Positions 1 through 8,996 of a stretch of 64,000 bases of DNA are shown here, one piece after another (the stretch's first letter is position 1; each line of letters starts with the position of its first letter). The translations under genes and the position numbers were made by a program. The stretch is taken from assembly GCF_018642165.1 (NCBI RefSeq), contig NZ_JAHHZM010000003.1, positions 186,001-250,000 on the forward strand. The letters run 5' to 3'. Under the pieces are notes generated by a model. It saw only the letters and a program-made list of their open reading frames with translations. It did no database searches and had not been told where the DNA came from. The DNA comes from Echinicola shivajiensis (GTDB lineage Bacteria; Bacteroidota; Bacteroidia; Cytophagales; Cyclobacteriaceae).

Positions 1-699
1 GATGAGATTACTCGTTCCATTCGAGAAGGGAAGTATTTGCCCGGTCAGCAAATACCAACGGAAAATGCCCTGTGCGAAATATTTAATGTCAGCCGTACAG
101 CCATAAGGGAGGCCATCAAAATACTGAGTGCGCGGGGAATAATAGAGGTGAAAAAGGGCAGTGGGGCATTTGTGACAGAGGTAAGTGTGCAGAATGCCTC
201 GGAAATTTTGAACATGTTTTTTGAACTTTCCTCAGATACAGACCTGATTTTGCAGACCATTGAAACCAGGCAGTTATTGGAACCTCAAATAGTTAGGGAA
301 GCTGCGGAAAAGCGAAATGATAAGCATATCCAATTATTGGAGAAAAATATGCTGGCAATGCAGCGATGTCCTTTGGGGCAGAAGAAAAAGGAGGCGGAAT
401 TGGACAATGAATTTCACAGAATCCTATTGACCATCACTGGTAATAATGTGCTTGAATTACTGCTGAGCCCTGTTTTTAGCTTGATGCCCAAGTTCAAAGT
501 CAATGTCTTTGCCAAGCCAGCTGATGGGGATTTGGAAGCAGAGAAAACCAATATGCTCCAACACCATGGCAATATTTTGAAGGCCATAACTGTACAAGAT
601 CCAGATGCCGCAGAAATGGCCATGAGAAAGCATTTAAAAGATACCTGGAAGAACTACCAAAAGTCTTTGATCGAAAACCCTAAAGCCAGCAAGGATTAG
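1..699 (+). CDS. FadR/GntR-family transcriptional regulator (5' partial)
   Basis: The reading frame is open from base 1 and enters the window inside the winged helix. Translation from base 1 begins DEITRSIREGKYLPGQQIPT, the usual GntR N-terminal region, so the start codon lies upstream and the in-frame TTG at 37 is not the start. The first 60 or so visible residues form the helix-turn-helix (SRTAIREAIKILSARGIIEV) and the rest is an all-helical FCD ligand domain. Asp and His residues in DNEFHR and near HHGNILKA fit the metal-binding pocket of that family. FadR-type regulators usually sense sugar acids. It sits 12 bp before an aldolase gene and is probably the local repressor of the galactonate genes. 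The ligand is inferred from context only. Confidence 0.9.
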   Translation, partial: DEITRSIREGKYLPGQQIPTENALCEIFNVSRTAIREAIKILSARGIIEVKKGSGAFVTEVSVQNASEILNMFFELSSDTDLILQTIETRQLLEPQIVREAAEKRNDKHIQLLEKNMLAMQRCPLGQKKKEAELDNEFHRILLTITGNNVLELLLSPVFSLMPKFKVNVFAKPADGDLEAEKTNMLQHHGNILKAITVQDPDAAEMAMRKHLKDTWKNYQKSLIENPKASKD

Positions 700-711
700 C
701 ATTCAAATAAT

Positions 712-1356
712 ATGAGTAGAGAAGCAATAAGAGATATTATCCTAAAGGAAAAGCTAATAGCCATAGTGCGTACAAAAGCCCAAAAGGATGTCCCAACAAT
801 CGTTGAAGGACTCGTTGCAGGCGGAATAAGGGTGCTGGAAATCACTTCAAATACACCGGGTTTTGATTTGCTGATCAAAGAAAATAGAAAGCAATATCCC
901 GATGTGCTCATTGGAGCAGGTACAGTTACCAATGCGTCCATTGCCGAAAAGGCCATAAAAGCTGGAGCACAGTTTTTAGTGTCTCCCAATACCCAAGCGG
1001 AATTGGTTAATATCGCCCATGACAACCATATCCCAATTATAATGGGCGCTTTGACTCCAACAGAAATTGGCGATGCAGTGGATTTAGGAGCGGATATAGT
1101 CAAATTATTCCCTGCCTCAAATTTTGGTTCCAGCTATTTGAAGGCCATTAGAGGCCCATTTGATGAGGCAAAGTTCTTTGCTGTTGGGGGGATTGATTTG
1201 TATAATATGTGCGAATGGCTGGATGCGGGGGCTTTGGGACTAGGATTGGGCAGTGTTTTGACAGCTATCAAAAAAGAAGAATTGAGCAAAGGCAATATTG
1301 AAAGCATGGCCAGGGCTTTTGTGGAAAAATTAAACACTTATCATGGAAGATCTTAA
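712..1356 (+). CDS. eda: KDPG/KDPGal-type aldolase
   Basis: This 214-residue class I aldolase has the length of the Eda/DgoA family. It splits 2-keto-3-deoxy-6-phospho-sugar acids into pyruvate and glyceraldehyde 3-phosphate in the cytoplasm. Visible active-site elements are Arg20 in IAIVRT, Glu43 in VLEITSNTPG, and the Schiff-base lysine K131 in DIVKLFPAS. Because the next gene, overlapping by 14 bp, is a galactonate dehydratase, the natural substrate is probably 2-keto-3-deoxy-6-phosphogalactonate. The sequence alone cannot separate the galacto and gluco epimers. It lies 12 bp after the regulator and is almost certainly co-transcribed with it. Confidence 0.93.
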   Translation: MSREAIRDIILKEKLIAIVRTKAQKDVPTIVEGLVAGGIRVLEITSNTPGFDLLIKENRKQYPDVLIGAGTVTNASIAEKAIKAGAQFLVSPNTQAELVNIAHDNHIPIIMGALTPTEIGDAVDLGADIVKLFPASNFGSSYLKAIRGPFDEAKFFAVGGIDLYNMCEWLDAGALGLGLGSVLTAIKKEELSKGNIESMARAFVEKLNTYHGRS

Positions 1357-2500
1357 GATTGAACGTATAGAATTATTCAAAGTCCCACCACGGTGGCTCT
1401 TTATAAAAATCACCACCAAGTCGGGAATAGTAGGATGGGGTGAGCCGGTAATCGAGGGGAAGGCGGCGACAGTAGAGGCTTGTGTGCGGGAAATGGAACA
1501 GTACCTGATTGGCAGAAATGCCAATGAAATAGAGGATATCTGGCAAGTATTGTACCGAGGAGGTTTTTACAGGGGTGGCCCAATTTTAATGAGTGCTATT
1601 TCAGGGATTGATCAGGCCTTATGGGATATCAAAGGAAAATACCTTAATGTGCCAGTCTTTGAGCTTTTGGGAGGGGCAGTCCGCAAAAAAATGAAAATGT
1701 ACTGCTGGATAGGCGGAGACCATCCAGAGGTGGTATTGGAGCAGGCCCAGGAAAAGGTAGATGCCGGCTATAAGGCGGTGAAAATGAATGCCACTGGGGA
1801 AATGGACTGGGTAGCTTCCATGAAGGATGTGAAAAATGTGGTGGACAATATCAAATTGCTCAGAGAGACTTTTGGCTATGACCTGGACGTAGGCTTGGAT
1901 TTTCATGGTAGGGTACATAAGCCCATGGTTAAAAGGCTGATAGATGAACTGGCCGAATATGAACCGCTCTTTATCGAGGAACCAGTATTGTCAGAAAATA
2001 ATGAAGCCTTAAAACATATCTATGGCTATACCTCCATTCCCATTGCCACTGGGGAAAGGATGTTCTCAAGATGGGATTTTAAGGAATTATTGCATGAGGG
2101 AGTAGTGGACATTATCCAGCCAGACTTAAGTCATGCAGGTGGAATTTCCGAAGTCAGAAGGATAGCAGCCATGGCAGAAGCCTATGATATCACTTTGGCT
2201 CCCCATTGTCCATTGGGGCCTATATCACTTGCCTCAGCCTTGCATGTAGATTTTGTTTCCGCCAATGCCATTATCCAGGAAAGCAGTTTGGGAATACACT
2301 ATAATAAAGGTTTTGACCTATTGGATTATGTGCTGAATCCAGAGGCATTCGAACTTGAAGATGGATATGTCAAGCTTTTTGATAAACCGGGATTGGGAGT
2401 AGAAATGAATGAAGAGAAGCTCTTGGAAGGTCAGAAAATTGGCCATGATTGGGCAAATCCCATTTGGAGAAATAAGGATGGGAATTTTGCCGAATGGTAA
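1343..2500 (+). CDS. dgoD: D-galactonate dehydratase
   Basis: This 385-residue protein is an enolase-superfamily dehydratase very close to E. coli DgoD, for example in PPRWLFIKI, GWGEPVIEG, RGGFYRGGPILMSAI and the C-terminal AEW. It converts D-galactonate to 2-keto-3-deoxygalactonate. The acid/base and metal residues are all present: D186 and H188 (LDFHGR), E212 (FIEEPV), E238 (ATGERMF) and H288 (APHCPLGP), a constant +3 offset from the E. coli numbering as I recall it. It overlaps the aldolase gene by 14 bp, which suggests translational coupling. The kinase that should act between the two enzymes is not in this window and may lie upstream of base 1. Confidence 0.95.
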   Translation: MEDLKIERIELFKVPPRWLFIKITTKSGIVGWGEPVIEGKAATVEACVREMEQYLIGRNANEIEDIWQVLYRGGFYRGGPILMSAISGIDQALWDIKGKYLNVPVFELLGGAVRKKMKMYCWIGGDHPEVVLEQAQEKVDAGYKAVKMNATGEMDWVASMKDVKNVVDNIKLLRETFGYDLDVGLDFHGRVHKPMVKRLIDELAEYEPLFIEEPVLSENNEALKHIYGYTSIPIATGERMFSRWDFKELLHEGVVDIIQPDLSHAGGISEVRRIAAMAEAYDITLAPHCPLGPISLASALHVDFVSANAIIQESSLGIHYNKGFDLLDYVLNPEAFELEDGYVKLFDKPGLGVEMNEEKLLEGQKIGHDWANPIWRNKDGNFAEW

Positions 2501-2645
2501 ATTGGAGTATTAAGTAGCAAGTATCAGGTACCAAGACGTGAGACATTAGGTAATAGACTTAAGAAAAAAGAGTAAAGAATAAAGATAGTTGGAAGTGCAA
2601 AGTTTAAGAAACGAAGTGGGAAGTGGGGATAATCTCTGATCTCAA

Positions 2646-2698
2646 AGCAAGTTCCAAGTCTCTGACTTGGTACTTGCTAAGTCTGAGCCTCTGGCTCA
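2646..2698. repeat. Two tandem hairpins with the same TCT loop (REP-like)
   Basis: The 422-bp gap 2501-2922 has no gene. It holds a hairpin with 15-bp arms (2646-2660 / 2664-2678, one mismatch) around a TCT loop. Six bases on, a second hairpin has 6-bp arms TGAGCC/GGCTCA (2684-2689 / 2693-2698) around another TCT loop. A 14-bp direct repeat AAGTGGGGATAATC occurs at 2621-2634 and 2843-2856. These look like short dispersed palindromic repeats. They could also attenuate read-through from dgoD to the permease gene. Confidence 0.6.
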
Positions 2699-2922
2699 AA
2701 AATGGAAGTGAGCCAAGAAAATTCAGGTTGTTTTTTACTGCTTCTGTCTTTCGAATATGCAGGTCGGATAAAATGAATTAGTAAAAAATTATAGCTGGTA
2801 GAAGTTTGAATTCAGAAGTCCGAGGTGGGAGTATGAAGTTGAAAGTGGGGATAATCCTTGGTTTCACGTCTAAAGCCCAAATCATTGATAAATAACATAA
2901 TAACCCATAACCTTTAAAACCC

Positions 2923-4245
2923 ATGACCTATTTGATCGCTTTGATTATTTCCCTGACCATTCTGGTGTTGGGCATAGTCAAGTTTAAAGTACATCCTTTT
3001 TTTATGCTACTCATCACTGCCCTGAGCTATGGGTTTATCTCAGGAATGAGTGCTGAACAGATACTTGATGCCATCAATAATGGCTTTGGCAATATCCTTG
3101 GAAAGATTGGCCTGATTATTCTGTTTGGGGTGACCATTGGAACCATATTGGAGAAATCAGGAGGGGCCTTGGCCATTGCCAACCGAATTCTTCAAATAAT
3201 AGGAAAAAAGTCCATCCATTTGGCCATGATGTTGACCGGGTATTTTCTTTCCATACCGGTGTTTGCAGATAGTGCCTTGATGATGATGAACCCCTTGAAC
3301 AAGATGCTTTCCTCCAAGGCTGGGGTGTCATTTGCCGGAACCACTGCTGCCCTGGCCATGGGCTTGACCGCTTCGCATGTGATGGTTCCGCCCACTCCCG
3401 GGCCAATTGCCGCTGCAGGGATTTTGGGGGCTAATCTGGGCGATGTGATCAGCTGGGGGATTTTGGTAAGTGGCTTGTCTCTTTTTACCTGCTATTGGTA
3501 TGCAACTAGGGTGGCTTCTAAAATCAATTTGCCTGTGGAAGTGGATATTGTGGTGGAGACCGGTGAAGAACCAAAGCTTTGGAAATCCATCTTGGCAGTA
3601 CTGATTCCCCTGATATTGATTTTGATTAAATCGGTACTGGAATACCCCAGTATAAATGCAGGGCCATCCCTCTGGGTAAATATTTTGACCTTTTTGGGTA
3701 CCCCGGTAATCGCCTTATTTGTAGGGGTATTATTGGCTTTGACCTTGCCTAAAAAGTTGGATGAAAGGGTGTTTTCTTCCAAGGGTTGGATAGGGGAATC
3801 TCTGAGAGTGGCTGCCCCTATAATACTGATCACAGGAGCTGGTGGGATATTTGGGAAAATGCTCCAAAACTCAGGTATTGCGGAAGTGATCACAGGCAGT
3901 TTTGATGGAATGAAATGGGGGCTGTTTTTGCCTTTTCTTTTGGCTGCCAGCCTAAAAACCACCCAGGGATCTTCGACGGTTGCCTTGGTGACCACTGCCT
4001 CCATTTGTGCTCCCTTAATGCCCGCATTGGGCCTGGATAATCCCTTTATGCAGACCATGACAGTATTGGCCATTGGTGCAGGTTCTTCTGTGGCTTCTCA
4101 TGTGAATGACAGTTTCTTTTGGGTGCTCACCCAACTTACTGGAATGAACGTAAAACAAGGTTACCAGGTACAGACTGCTGGGACCTTTATATTTGGCGTT
4201 ACAGCCATGTTTTTGATTGTTATCATCACTCAAATATTTGCCTAA
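2923..4245 (+). CDS. GntP-family gluconate/galactonate permease
   Basis: This 440-residue, highly hydrophobic protein has the usual GntP/GntT length and about 12 predicted membrane segments. Family features include the loop VPPTPGPIAAAGILGANLGD and the repeated glycine-rich stretch ITGAGGIFGKMLQNSGIAEV. GntP proteins are inner-membrane proton symporters for gluconate and related aldonates. Next to dgoD, galactonate is the likeliest substrate. The gene follows dgoD after 422 bp of repeat-containing DNA, so it may have its own promoter, and it runs directly into the lactonase gene (1 bp between stop and ATG). Confidence 0.92.
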   Translation: MTYLIALIISLTILVLGIVKFKVHPFFMLLITALSYGFISGMSAEQILDAINNGFGNILGKIGLIILFGVTIGTILEKSGGALAIANRILQIIGKKSIHLAMMLTGYFLSIPVFADSALMMMNPLNKMLSSKAGVSFAGTTAALAMGLTASHVMVPPTPGPIAAAGILGANLGDVISWGILVSGLSLFTCYWYATRVASKINLPVEVDIVVETGEEPKLWKSILAVLIPLILILIKSVLEYPSINAGPSLWVNILTFLGTPVIALFVGVLLALTLPKKLDERVFSSKGWIGESLRVAAPIILITGAGGIFGKMLQNSGIAEVITGSFDGMKWGLFLPFLLAASLKTTQGSSTVALVTTASICAPLMPALGLDNPFMQTMTVLAIGAGSSVASHVNDSFFWVLTQLTGMNVKQGYQVQTAGTFIFGVTAMFLIVIITQIFA

Positions 4246-4246
4246 A

Positions 4247-5287
4247 ATGAAAGTAAATCCTATTCTATTTATCGCTTGTATTTTGCTAATATCAGCTTGT
4301 GGAAAGTCCAATGAATCCAGAAAAGAAAAGGCTTTGGATATGGGCTCTGAAGAGGAGGGATCCAATCCCTATTCTGTAGAAATCTTGGATGACGAGGCTT
4401 TGGAAATCATTTCTCCAGATGCTGAAATAAGCCTTTTGGCGACAGGTTTTACCTGGACCGAGGGCCCGCTTTGGGTGGAGGAAGGACAATATTTGCTATT
4501 CTCTGATATTCCCAAAAACAAAATCTATAAGCTTGACGCAGCAGGCGATACCAGCACTTATTTGCAACCTTCAGGTTATACTGGAGAAGGAAACTATAGT
4601 AATGAGCCTGGCTCCAATGGTTTATTATTTGACCAAAAAGGGGATTTGGTCCTGATGCAACATGGGGATAGGAGAATAGCTAGGATGAAGGCAGGGCTGA
4701 ATGCGCCAAAACCAGATTTTGAAACTTTAGTGGACAGGTATAATGGTAAGCGCTTCAACTCTCCCAATGATGGGGTATTTGACCAAGAAGGGAATTTGTA
4801 TTTTACTGATCCGCCTTATGGTTTGCCACCTGAATTTATAGGCAAGGAACTGGATTTTCAGGGTGTTTACTGCTTATTGAATAGCGGTGAACTGCTGCTT
4901 TTAGACAGCCTTTCCAGGCCCAATGGCATAGCGCTGTCTCCAAAGGAAGATAAACTCTATGTGGCTGTTTCGGATGAAAAGCATGCAGTATGGTATCAGT
5001 ATGATTTGGCAGGACCAGGAGAATTGAGCAATAAGCAGGTGTTTTATGATGTCACTGATTTGATAGCGCCCGGTGGAGCCAATGGCCTGCCAGATGGGAT
5101 GGAGGATCACAGCCAAGGCTATCTTTTTGCTACTGGCCCGGGAGGTTTATGGATCTTTAGTCCGGAAGGGAAAGCCCTGGCCAGGATACATACAGGGCAA
5201 CTTACTTCGAACTGTACATTTACCGCAGATGAAAAGTACCTTTATCTCACCGCCCATCATGATATCTTAAAAGTAAGCCTAAAGTGA
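4247..5287 (+). CDS. SMP-30/gluconolactonase-family lipoprotein
   Basis: The protein is about 346 residues from the ATG at 4247, one base after the permease stop. This start gives a clean lipoprotein signal, MKVNPILFIACILLISACGK, with the lipobox cysteine. An upstream in-frame ATG at 4217 would spoil it. The mature part is a six-bladed propeller of the SMP-30/LRE lactonase family: EGPLWVEEGQYLLFSD (first metal Glu), NSPNDGVFDQEGNLYFTDPPYG, RPNGIALSP and GGANGLPDGM. It should hydrolyse aldono-lactones outside the inner membrane, here probably galactono-lactone, so that the acid can be taken up by the permease. The substrate is inferred from neighbours. Confidence 0.88.
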   Translation: MKVNPILFIACILLISACGKSNESRKEKALDMGSEEEGSNPYSVEILDDEALEIISPDAEISLLATGFTWTEGPLWVEEGQYLLFSDIPKNKIYKLDAAGDTSTYLQPSGYTGEGNYSNEPGSNGLLFDQKGDLVLMQHGDRRIARMKAGLNAPKPDFETLVDRYNGKRFNSPNDGVFDQEGNLYFTDPPYGLPPEFIGKELDFQGVYCLLNSGELLLLDSLSRPNGIALSPKEDKLYVAVSDEKHAVWYQYDLAGPGELSNKQVFYDVTDLIAPGGANGLPDGMEDHSQGYLFATGPGGLWIFSPEGKALARIHTGQLTSNCTFTADEKYLYLTAHHDILKVSLK

Positions 5288-5451
5288 GGCTTGTCCGTAT
5301 TTATTCCAGATCAGTAGGTAATAGAGCAAGCAATGTCTCCTTGAATCCAGTATGAAAATATTCCGATCTTTATTTTATGATTGGGGTTTATAGGTTGTTT
5401 TGATAGGGCCTAATTAAACAAAGTCAGCATAAAAGCTTTTTTAATAATCTC

Positions 5452-5459
5452 TAATTTTG
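5452..5459 (+). promoter_or_regulatory. Bacteroidota-type -7 element before the GH110 gene
   Basis: TAATTTTG matches the Bacteroidota -7 consensus TAnnTTTG, 49 bp before the GH110 ATG. No convincing -33 TTTG is seen at the usual distance, so this is a candidate only. Confidence 0.4.
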
Positions 5460-5507
5460 CAGATTCGCCAGTATTTATCAAAAACCAATAACCAAACAGA
5501 TTAACCT

Positions 5508-7352
5508 ATGCCATTTTTAAGGGCTTTCCTATTGCTGTTGATCCTTTCTGGACCTTTCAATTTTCTTCAAGCACAAACAATTATCGATCTTAAGGACTAT
5601 GGTGTTGAAGCTAATTCCTATAAAAATGCCGTTAAGGGTATTCAGGCCGCATTGAAAGATGCTGCTCGGTATGATAGTGCCATTATTAAGTTTCCTTCAG
5701 GCCGTATTGATTTGTGGCCGGAAGGAGCGGAGAGAAAGGAATATTATGTTTCCAATGCAACAGAAGATGATACTTTGAGTAAGGTAAAGACTGTTGGTAT
5801 TTTGGTGGAGAATATGCAGAACCTGAGCTTCGAGGGGAATGGAGCCCTTATTGTCAGTCATGGAAAAATGGTTCACCTGGCCTTGGATCATAGTAAAAAT
5901 ATTAAGATCAAGGACTTGAATTTTGATTATGAAAGGCCAAGCATGTCAGAGGTTCAAATTGAAACTGTGGGCGATGATTTTGCCATTGTAAAGGTACATA
6001 AGGATAGCAAATACCGCGTGAATGAGGGGCAGGTGGAATGGTATGGAGAAGGCTGGAAAGCTGGACACCTGCATGTCATCCGCTTTGATCCCGAAACAGA
6101 GACCATGTACTATGAAAAGTCCAAGTTTATGGAGAAGAGCCAAGCTTTTGATTTGGGCGAAAACAGGATCATGTTCAAGGGTTTTGATTTTAAGAATGCA
6201 CAATTGAACAAAGGGGATATTCTGAGTTTTAGGGATACTTATAGGGACTGTGTTGGGGTATTGAATAATTTTTCTGAGAATTTAAGTTTTGAGAATATTG
6301 GCCTTCATTATTTGCATGGCCTGGGGATGCTCAGCCAGTTTTCCAAAAATATCCATGTCAATGGCATTCATGCTCAGCCTAGGGAATCTAGCAGAAGGGT
6401 AATTGCCGGATTTGCAGATTTCCTTCATTTTTCTGGCTGTTATGGTGAGGTAAAGATCGAGAACTCTATTTTCTCAGGTTCCCATGATGACCCTGTGAAT
6501 ATCCACGGCACGCATTTGAGGGTAGTGGATCATGGGAAAGATAAGATCAAGGTGAGATTTATGCACCACCAAACCTGGAACCTGATAGCTTTTGAGGCGG
6601 GGGATTCCATTGGCTTTGTCAATAATGATAATTTGGAGGTTTATGATTATGCCAAGGTCAGGGAGGTGAAAAAAATCAATCCTAGGGAATTGGAATTGAG
6701 TCTGGATAGAGCTGTTCCAGCTGCATTGGGGGAGAAGCATTGCGTGGAGAATATTAGCAAAACTCCATCGGTGCATATTCGAAACAACCGATTTGAACAT
6801 ACCAATACCAGAGGGCTTTTGCTGACCAGCAGAAGGAAGATTTTGGTAGAAAACAATGTGTTTTACAGAACAGGAATGCATGCCATATTAATTGCCAATG
6901 ACTGTAATTTCTGGTATGAATCAGGACCAGTAAAAGATGTGACCATCCGTAATAACCAATTCATTGAATGTGGCTATAATTCCTTTCCTGATTCCTATCC
7001 CATTGCCATCAAACCTGAGGTCTTGGAATTTCAAAAGGGAAAATATGTACACAGCAATATCAATATTCTTGATAATGAATTTGTATTGATCAATGATGCC
7101 CTTTTGCAGGGAGTGAGCACAGATGGTTTGGTTTTCAAGGGCAATACCATAAGAATGGGGAAGAGGGACTTTTTCCCACAGACTGACCGTCCTATGATTT
7201 CCCTAGATCATTGTAAGCACGTAGAAATCGATGGGAATGATTTTACAGCCTATGCTGGTGAAAGGAAAGTGGAGTTAGAAGATATGGAGAAAAAAGCTGT
7301 TAAAACCGGAAAAGGTCAAGGATTGGTATTGAAGGTTAAAGGAGAAGAATGA
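5508..7352 (+). CDS. GH110 alpha-1,3-galactosidase
   Basis: This 614-residue protein has a Sec signal peptide ending near FLQAQ (residue 23) and a right-handed beta-helix body. The stretch DFLHFSGCYGEVKIENSIFS followed by SHDDPVNIHGTHLRVV is the hallmark of GH110 enzymes (GlaA/GlaB), which remove terminal alpha-1,3-linked galactose from blood-group-B-type glycans. Some marine members act on carrageenan-derived oligosaccharides. The paired acidic residues in HDDPVN lie in the family's active-site region. The protein is probably periplasmic. It follows the galactonate genes in the same direction after 220 bp, so the galactose it frees could feed an oxidative galactose-galactonate route, although no galactose dehydrogenase is in view. 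Confidence 0.88.
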   Translation: MPFLRAFLLLLILSGPFNFLQAQTIIDLKDYGVEANSYKNAVKGIQAALKDAARYDSAIIKFPSGRIDLWPEGAERKEYYVSNATEDDTLSKVKTVGILVENMQNLSFEGNGALIVSHGKMVHLALDHSKNIKIKDLNFDYERPSMSEVQIETVGDDFAIVKVHKDSKYRVNEGQVEWYGEGWKAGHLHVIRFDPETETMYYEKSKFMEKSQAFDLGENRIMFKGFDFKNAQLNKGDILSFRDTYRDCVGVLNNFSENLSFENIGLHYLHGLGMLSQFSKNIHVNGIHAQPRESSRRVIAGFADFLHFSGCYGEVKIENSIFSGSHDDPVNIHGTHLRVVDHGKDKIKVRFMHHQTWNLIAFEAGDSIGFVNNDNLEVYDYAKVREVKKINPRELELSLDRAVPAALGEKHCVENISKTPSVHIRNNRFEHTNTRGLLLTSRRKILVENNVFYRTGMHAILIANDCNFWYESGPVKDVTIRNNQFIECGYNSFPDSYPIAIKPEVLEFQKGKYVHSNINILDNEFVLINDALLQGVSTDGLVFKGNTIRMGKRDFFPQTDRPMISLDHCKHVEIDGNDFTAYAGERKVELEDMEKKAVKTGKGQGLVLKVKGEE

Positions 7353-7465
7353 TATTTTGAGTTTGTCTCAAAGTAAGATGAAATATTCCCGATTGTTTTC
7401 AAGTAAGCTTATCATAAGGCCTGACGCATTAAAAATATTCAAATCAAGATGATTTTTAAAGAGCA

Positions 7466-7747
7466 TTCTCCCCAAGGGGAGAAATGTAGAGAGCCCTGGG
7501 CAAGCCTGTGCCGCCCAGGGTACAGAGGTGTAAAAATTCTTAGCATTAGCAGCCAGAAGTGGTTGAGGTCGATTCTGCCTGTGGCTAATGCCATGGATCA
7601 TAAATGGTGGTTCTCAAAATATGTAATCGTTAACCAAGTAAAAGGAGCTTTTTCCAGAAATATGCATTAGCCTATCTATTACGATCAGAAACTACTTTTT
7701 AATCAGTCGCTTTGCTCTGTTTTCGATCTCACCATAGCGATGCTATG
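7466..7747. repeat. Cluster of palindromic repeats in a gene-free gap
   Basis: The gap 7353-7940 has no convincing gene; short open frames in it have no family features. It contains an 18-bp perfect palindrome (7466-7483, centre CCCCAAGGGG), an inverted pair CCCTGGGC/GCCCAGGG (7494-7501 / 7513-7520), and a hairpin CATAGC-GAT-GCTATG (7733-7747). Such compound palindromes are typical of dispersed intergenic repeats in this group. Confidence 0.55.
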
Positions 7748-7940
7748 CCTCAATCTCCAAAAATCCTGATTTTATTGCAGTTTCAGCTCTTCCCGACAGT
7801 GGTCAGGACACCCAATGAATAATCCTGGTTAAACCCTTTATAAAGCCTCTTCTCCATGCTCCTTAAGTGATTCTTGTCACATCCTTTGGTAATAAAATTG
7901 AAGATTTTTGAGAATTACTATAACGGAAAAATTCAATCTG

Positions 7941-8996
7941 ATGAAAAAAATTATACTATGGTCCTCAGCATTGCTAGGGCTTGTAGGGGTATTGTTGGGC
8001 TTTGTGCTCACGGTGACCTTTATCCTGTTTCTTTCTGGACAGGGGGTGGAATTGCCCCGGATTTTCAGGGAAGAAGCCCAGATAATGGTCCAAGAAGAGG
8101 TAAATACAGCAAAGATAGAACCATTGGCAGATGCTATTGGAATGTGGCAGGCACCTGACTGGAAAACAGTGGAGGAAGAGGCAAATGCAGAGGATATCAA
8201 ATATGGTAAAGAGCTGATAGTTCATACTGCTGAATACCTCGGTCCAAAGGGAAAAGTAATGGCCATTTCCAATGGACTGAACTGTCAAAATTGCCACTTG
8301 CAGGCAGGAACTGTACCTTTGGGAAATAACTATGGCGCTGTGGGAAGTAGCTATCCCAAGGTGCGTGCGCGCTCGGGAAAATCCACCGATATAGCAGGCC
8401 GCATCAATGATTGCTTTGAACGCAGCTTGGATGGGCAGGCATTGCCAAAAGATTCGAAGGAGTTAAAGGCCATGGTTGCTTATATGAAATGGTTGGGTAA
8501 GGATGTGCCCAAAGGTGAAAAGGCCGAGGGATCGGGAATTTATTCCCTGGCTTATATGGACAGGGCGGCAGACCCTATCAAGGGCAAGGCAGTATATGAC
8601 AATAATTGCCAAGCTTGCCATCAGGCCGATGGTCAGGGGATGTTAAACCCATCGGGTAGCGAATATATTTATCCGCCACTTTGGGGAGAAAACAGTTATA
8701 ATAATGGGGCAGGGCTTTACAGGCTTTCGCGCTTTGCAGGTTATGTCAAAGTCAATATGCCTTTGGGGGCGAGCGTTGAAAATCCCATGCTGAGTGATGA
8801 AGAGGCCTGGGATGTGGCTGCCTATGTGAACAGTATGGAAAGGCCAGAAAAGGACCTTTCGGGAGATTGGCCGGATATTTCAAAGAAACCGGTGGACCAC
8901 CCTTTTGGGCCTTATGAAGATGACTTTTCGGAGGAACAACATAAGTTCGGGCCATTTAAACCTATTCAAATTGCCAAAAAATCCATTGCGCCATGA
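7941..8996 (+). CDS. TsdA-like di-haem cytochrome c
   Basis: This is a 351-residue protein from ATG 7941, which gives MKKII plus one membrane-spanning anchor or uncleaved signal (about residues 4-35). A more upstream in-frame ATG at 7908 adds a non-signal-like extension. There are two haem c sites: C115-Q-N-C118-H119 and C223-Q-A-C226-H227. Between them, YPKVRARSGKSTDIAGRIND, then FERSLDGQALP and MVAYMKWL, match the thiosulfate dehydrogenase (TsdA) family, which oxidises thiosulfate to tetrathionate or runs the reverse reaction at the periplasmic face. It overlaps the porin gene by 4 bp. The substrate assignment is by family resemblance; other small electron-transfer roles are possible. Confidence 0.8.
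   Translation: MKKIILWSSALLGLVGVLLGFVLTVTFILFLSGQGVELPRIFREEAQIMVQEEVNTAKIEPLADAIGMWQAPDWKTVEEEANAEDIKYGKELIVHTAEYLGPKGKVMAISNGLNCQNCHLQAGTVPLGNNYGAVGSSYPKVRARSGKSTDIAGRINDCFERSLDGQALPKDSKELKAMVAYMKWLGKDVPKGEKAEGSGIYSLAYMDRAADPIKGKAVYDNNCQACHQADGQGMLNPSGSEYIYPPLWGENSYNNGAGLYRLSRFAGYVKVNMPLGASVENPMLSDEEAWDVAAYVNSMERPEKDLSGDWPDISKKPVDHPFGPYEDDFSEEQHKFGPFKPIQIAKKSIAP

Noticed and set aside
1-36. TTG at 37 as the start of the first regulator
   Set aside because: Typical GntR residues are encoded in the same frame from base 1, so the gene begins outside the window.
7449-7670. Short open frame after the GH110 gene
   Set aside because: It runs through palindromic repeat DNA, has no signal, domain or promoter, and its composition reflects the repeats.
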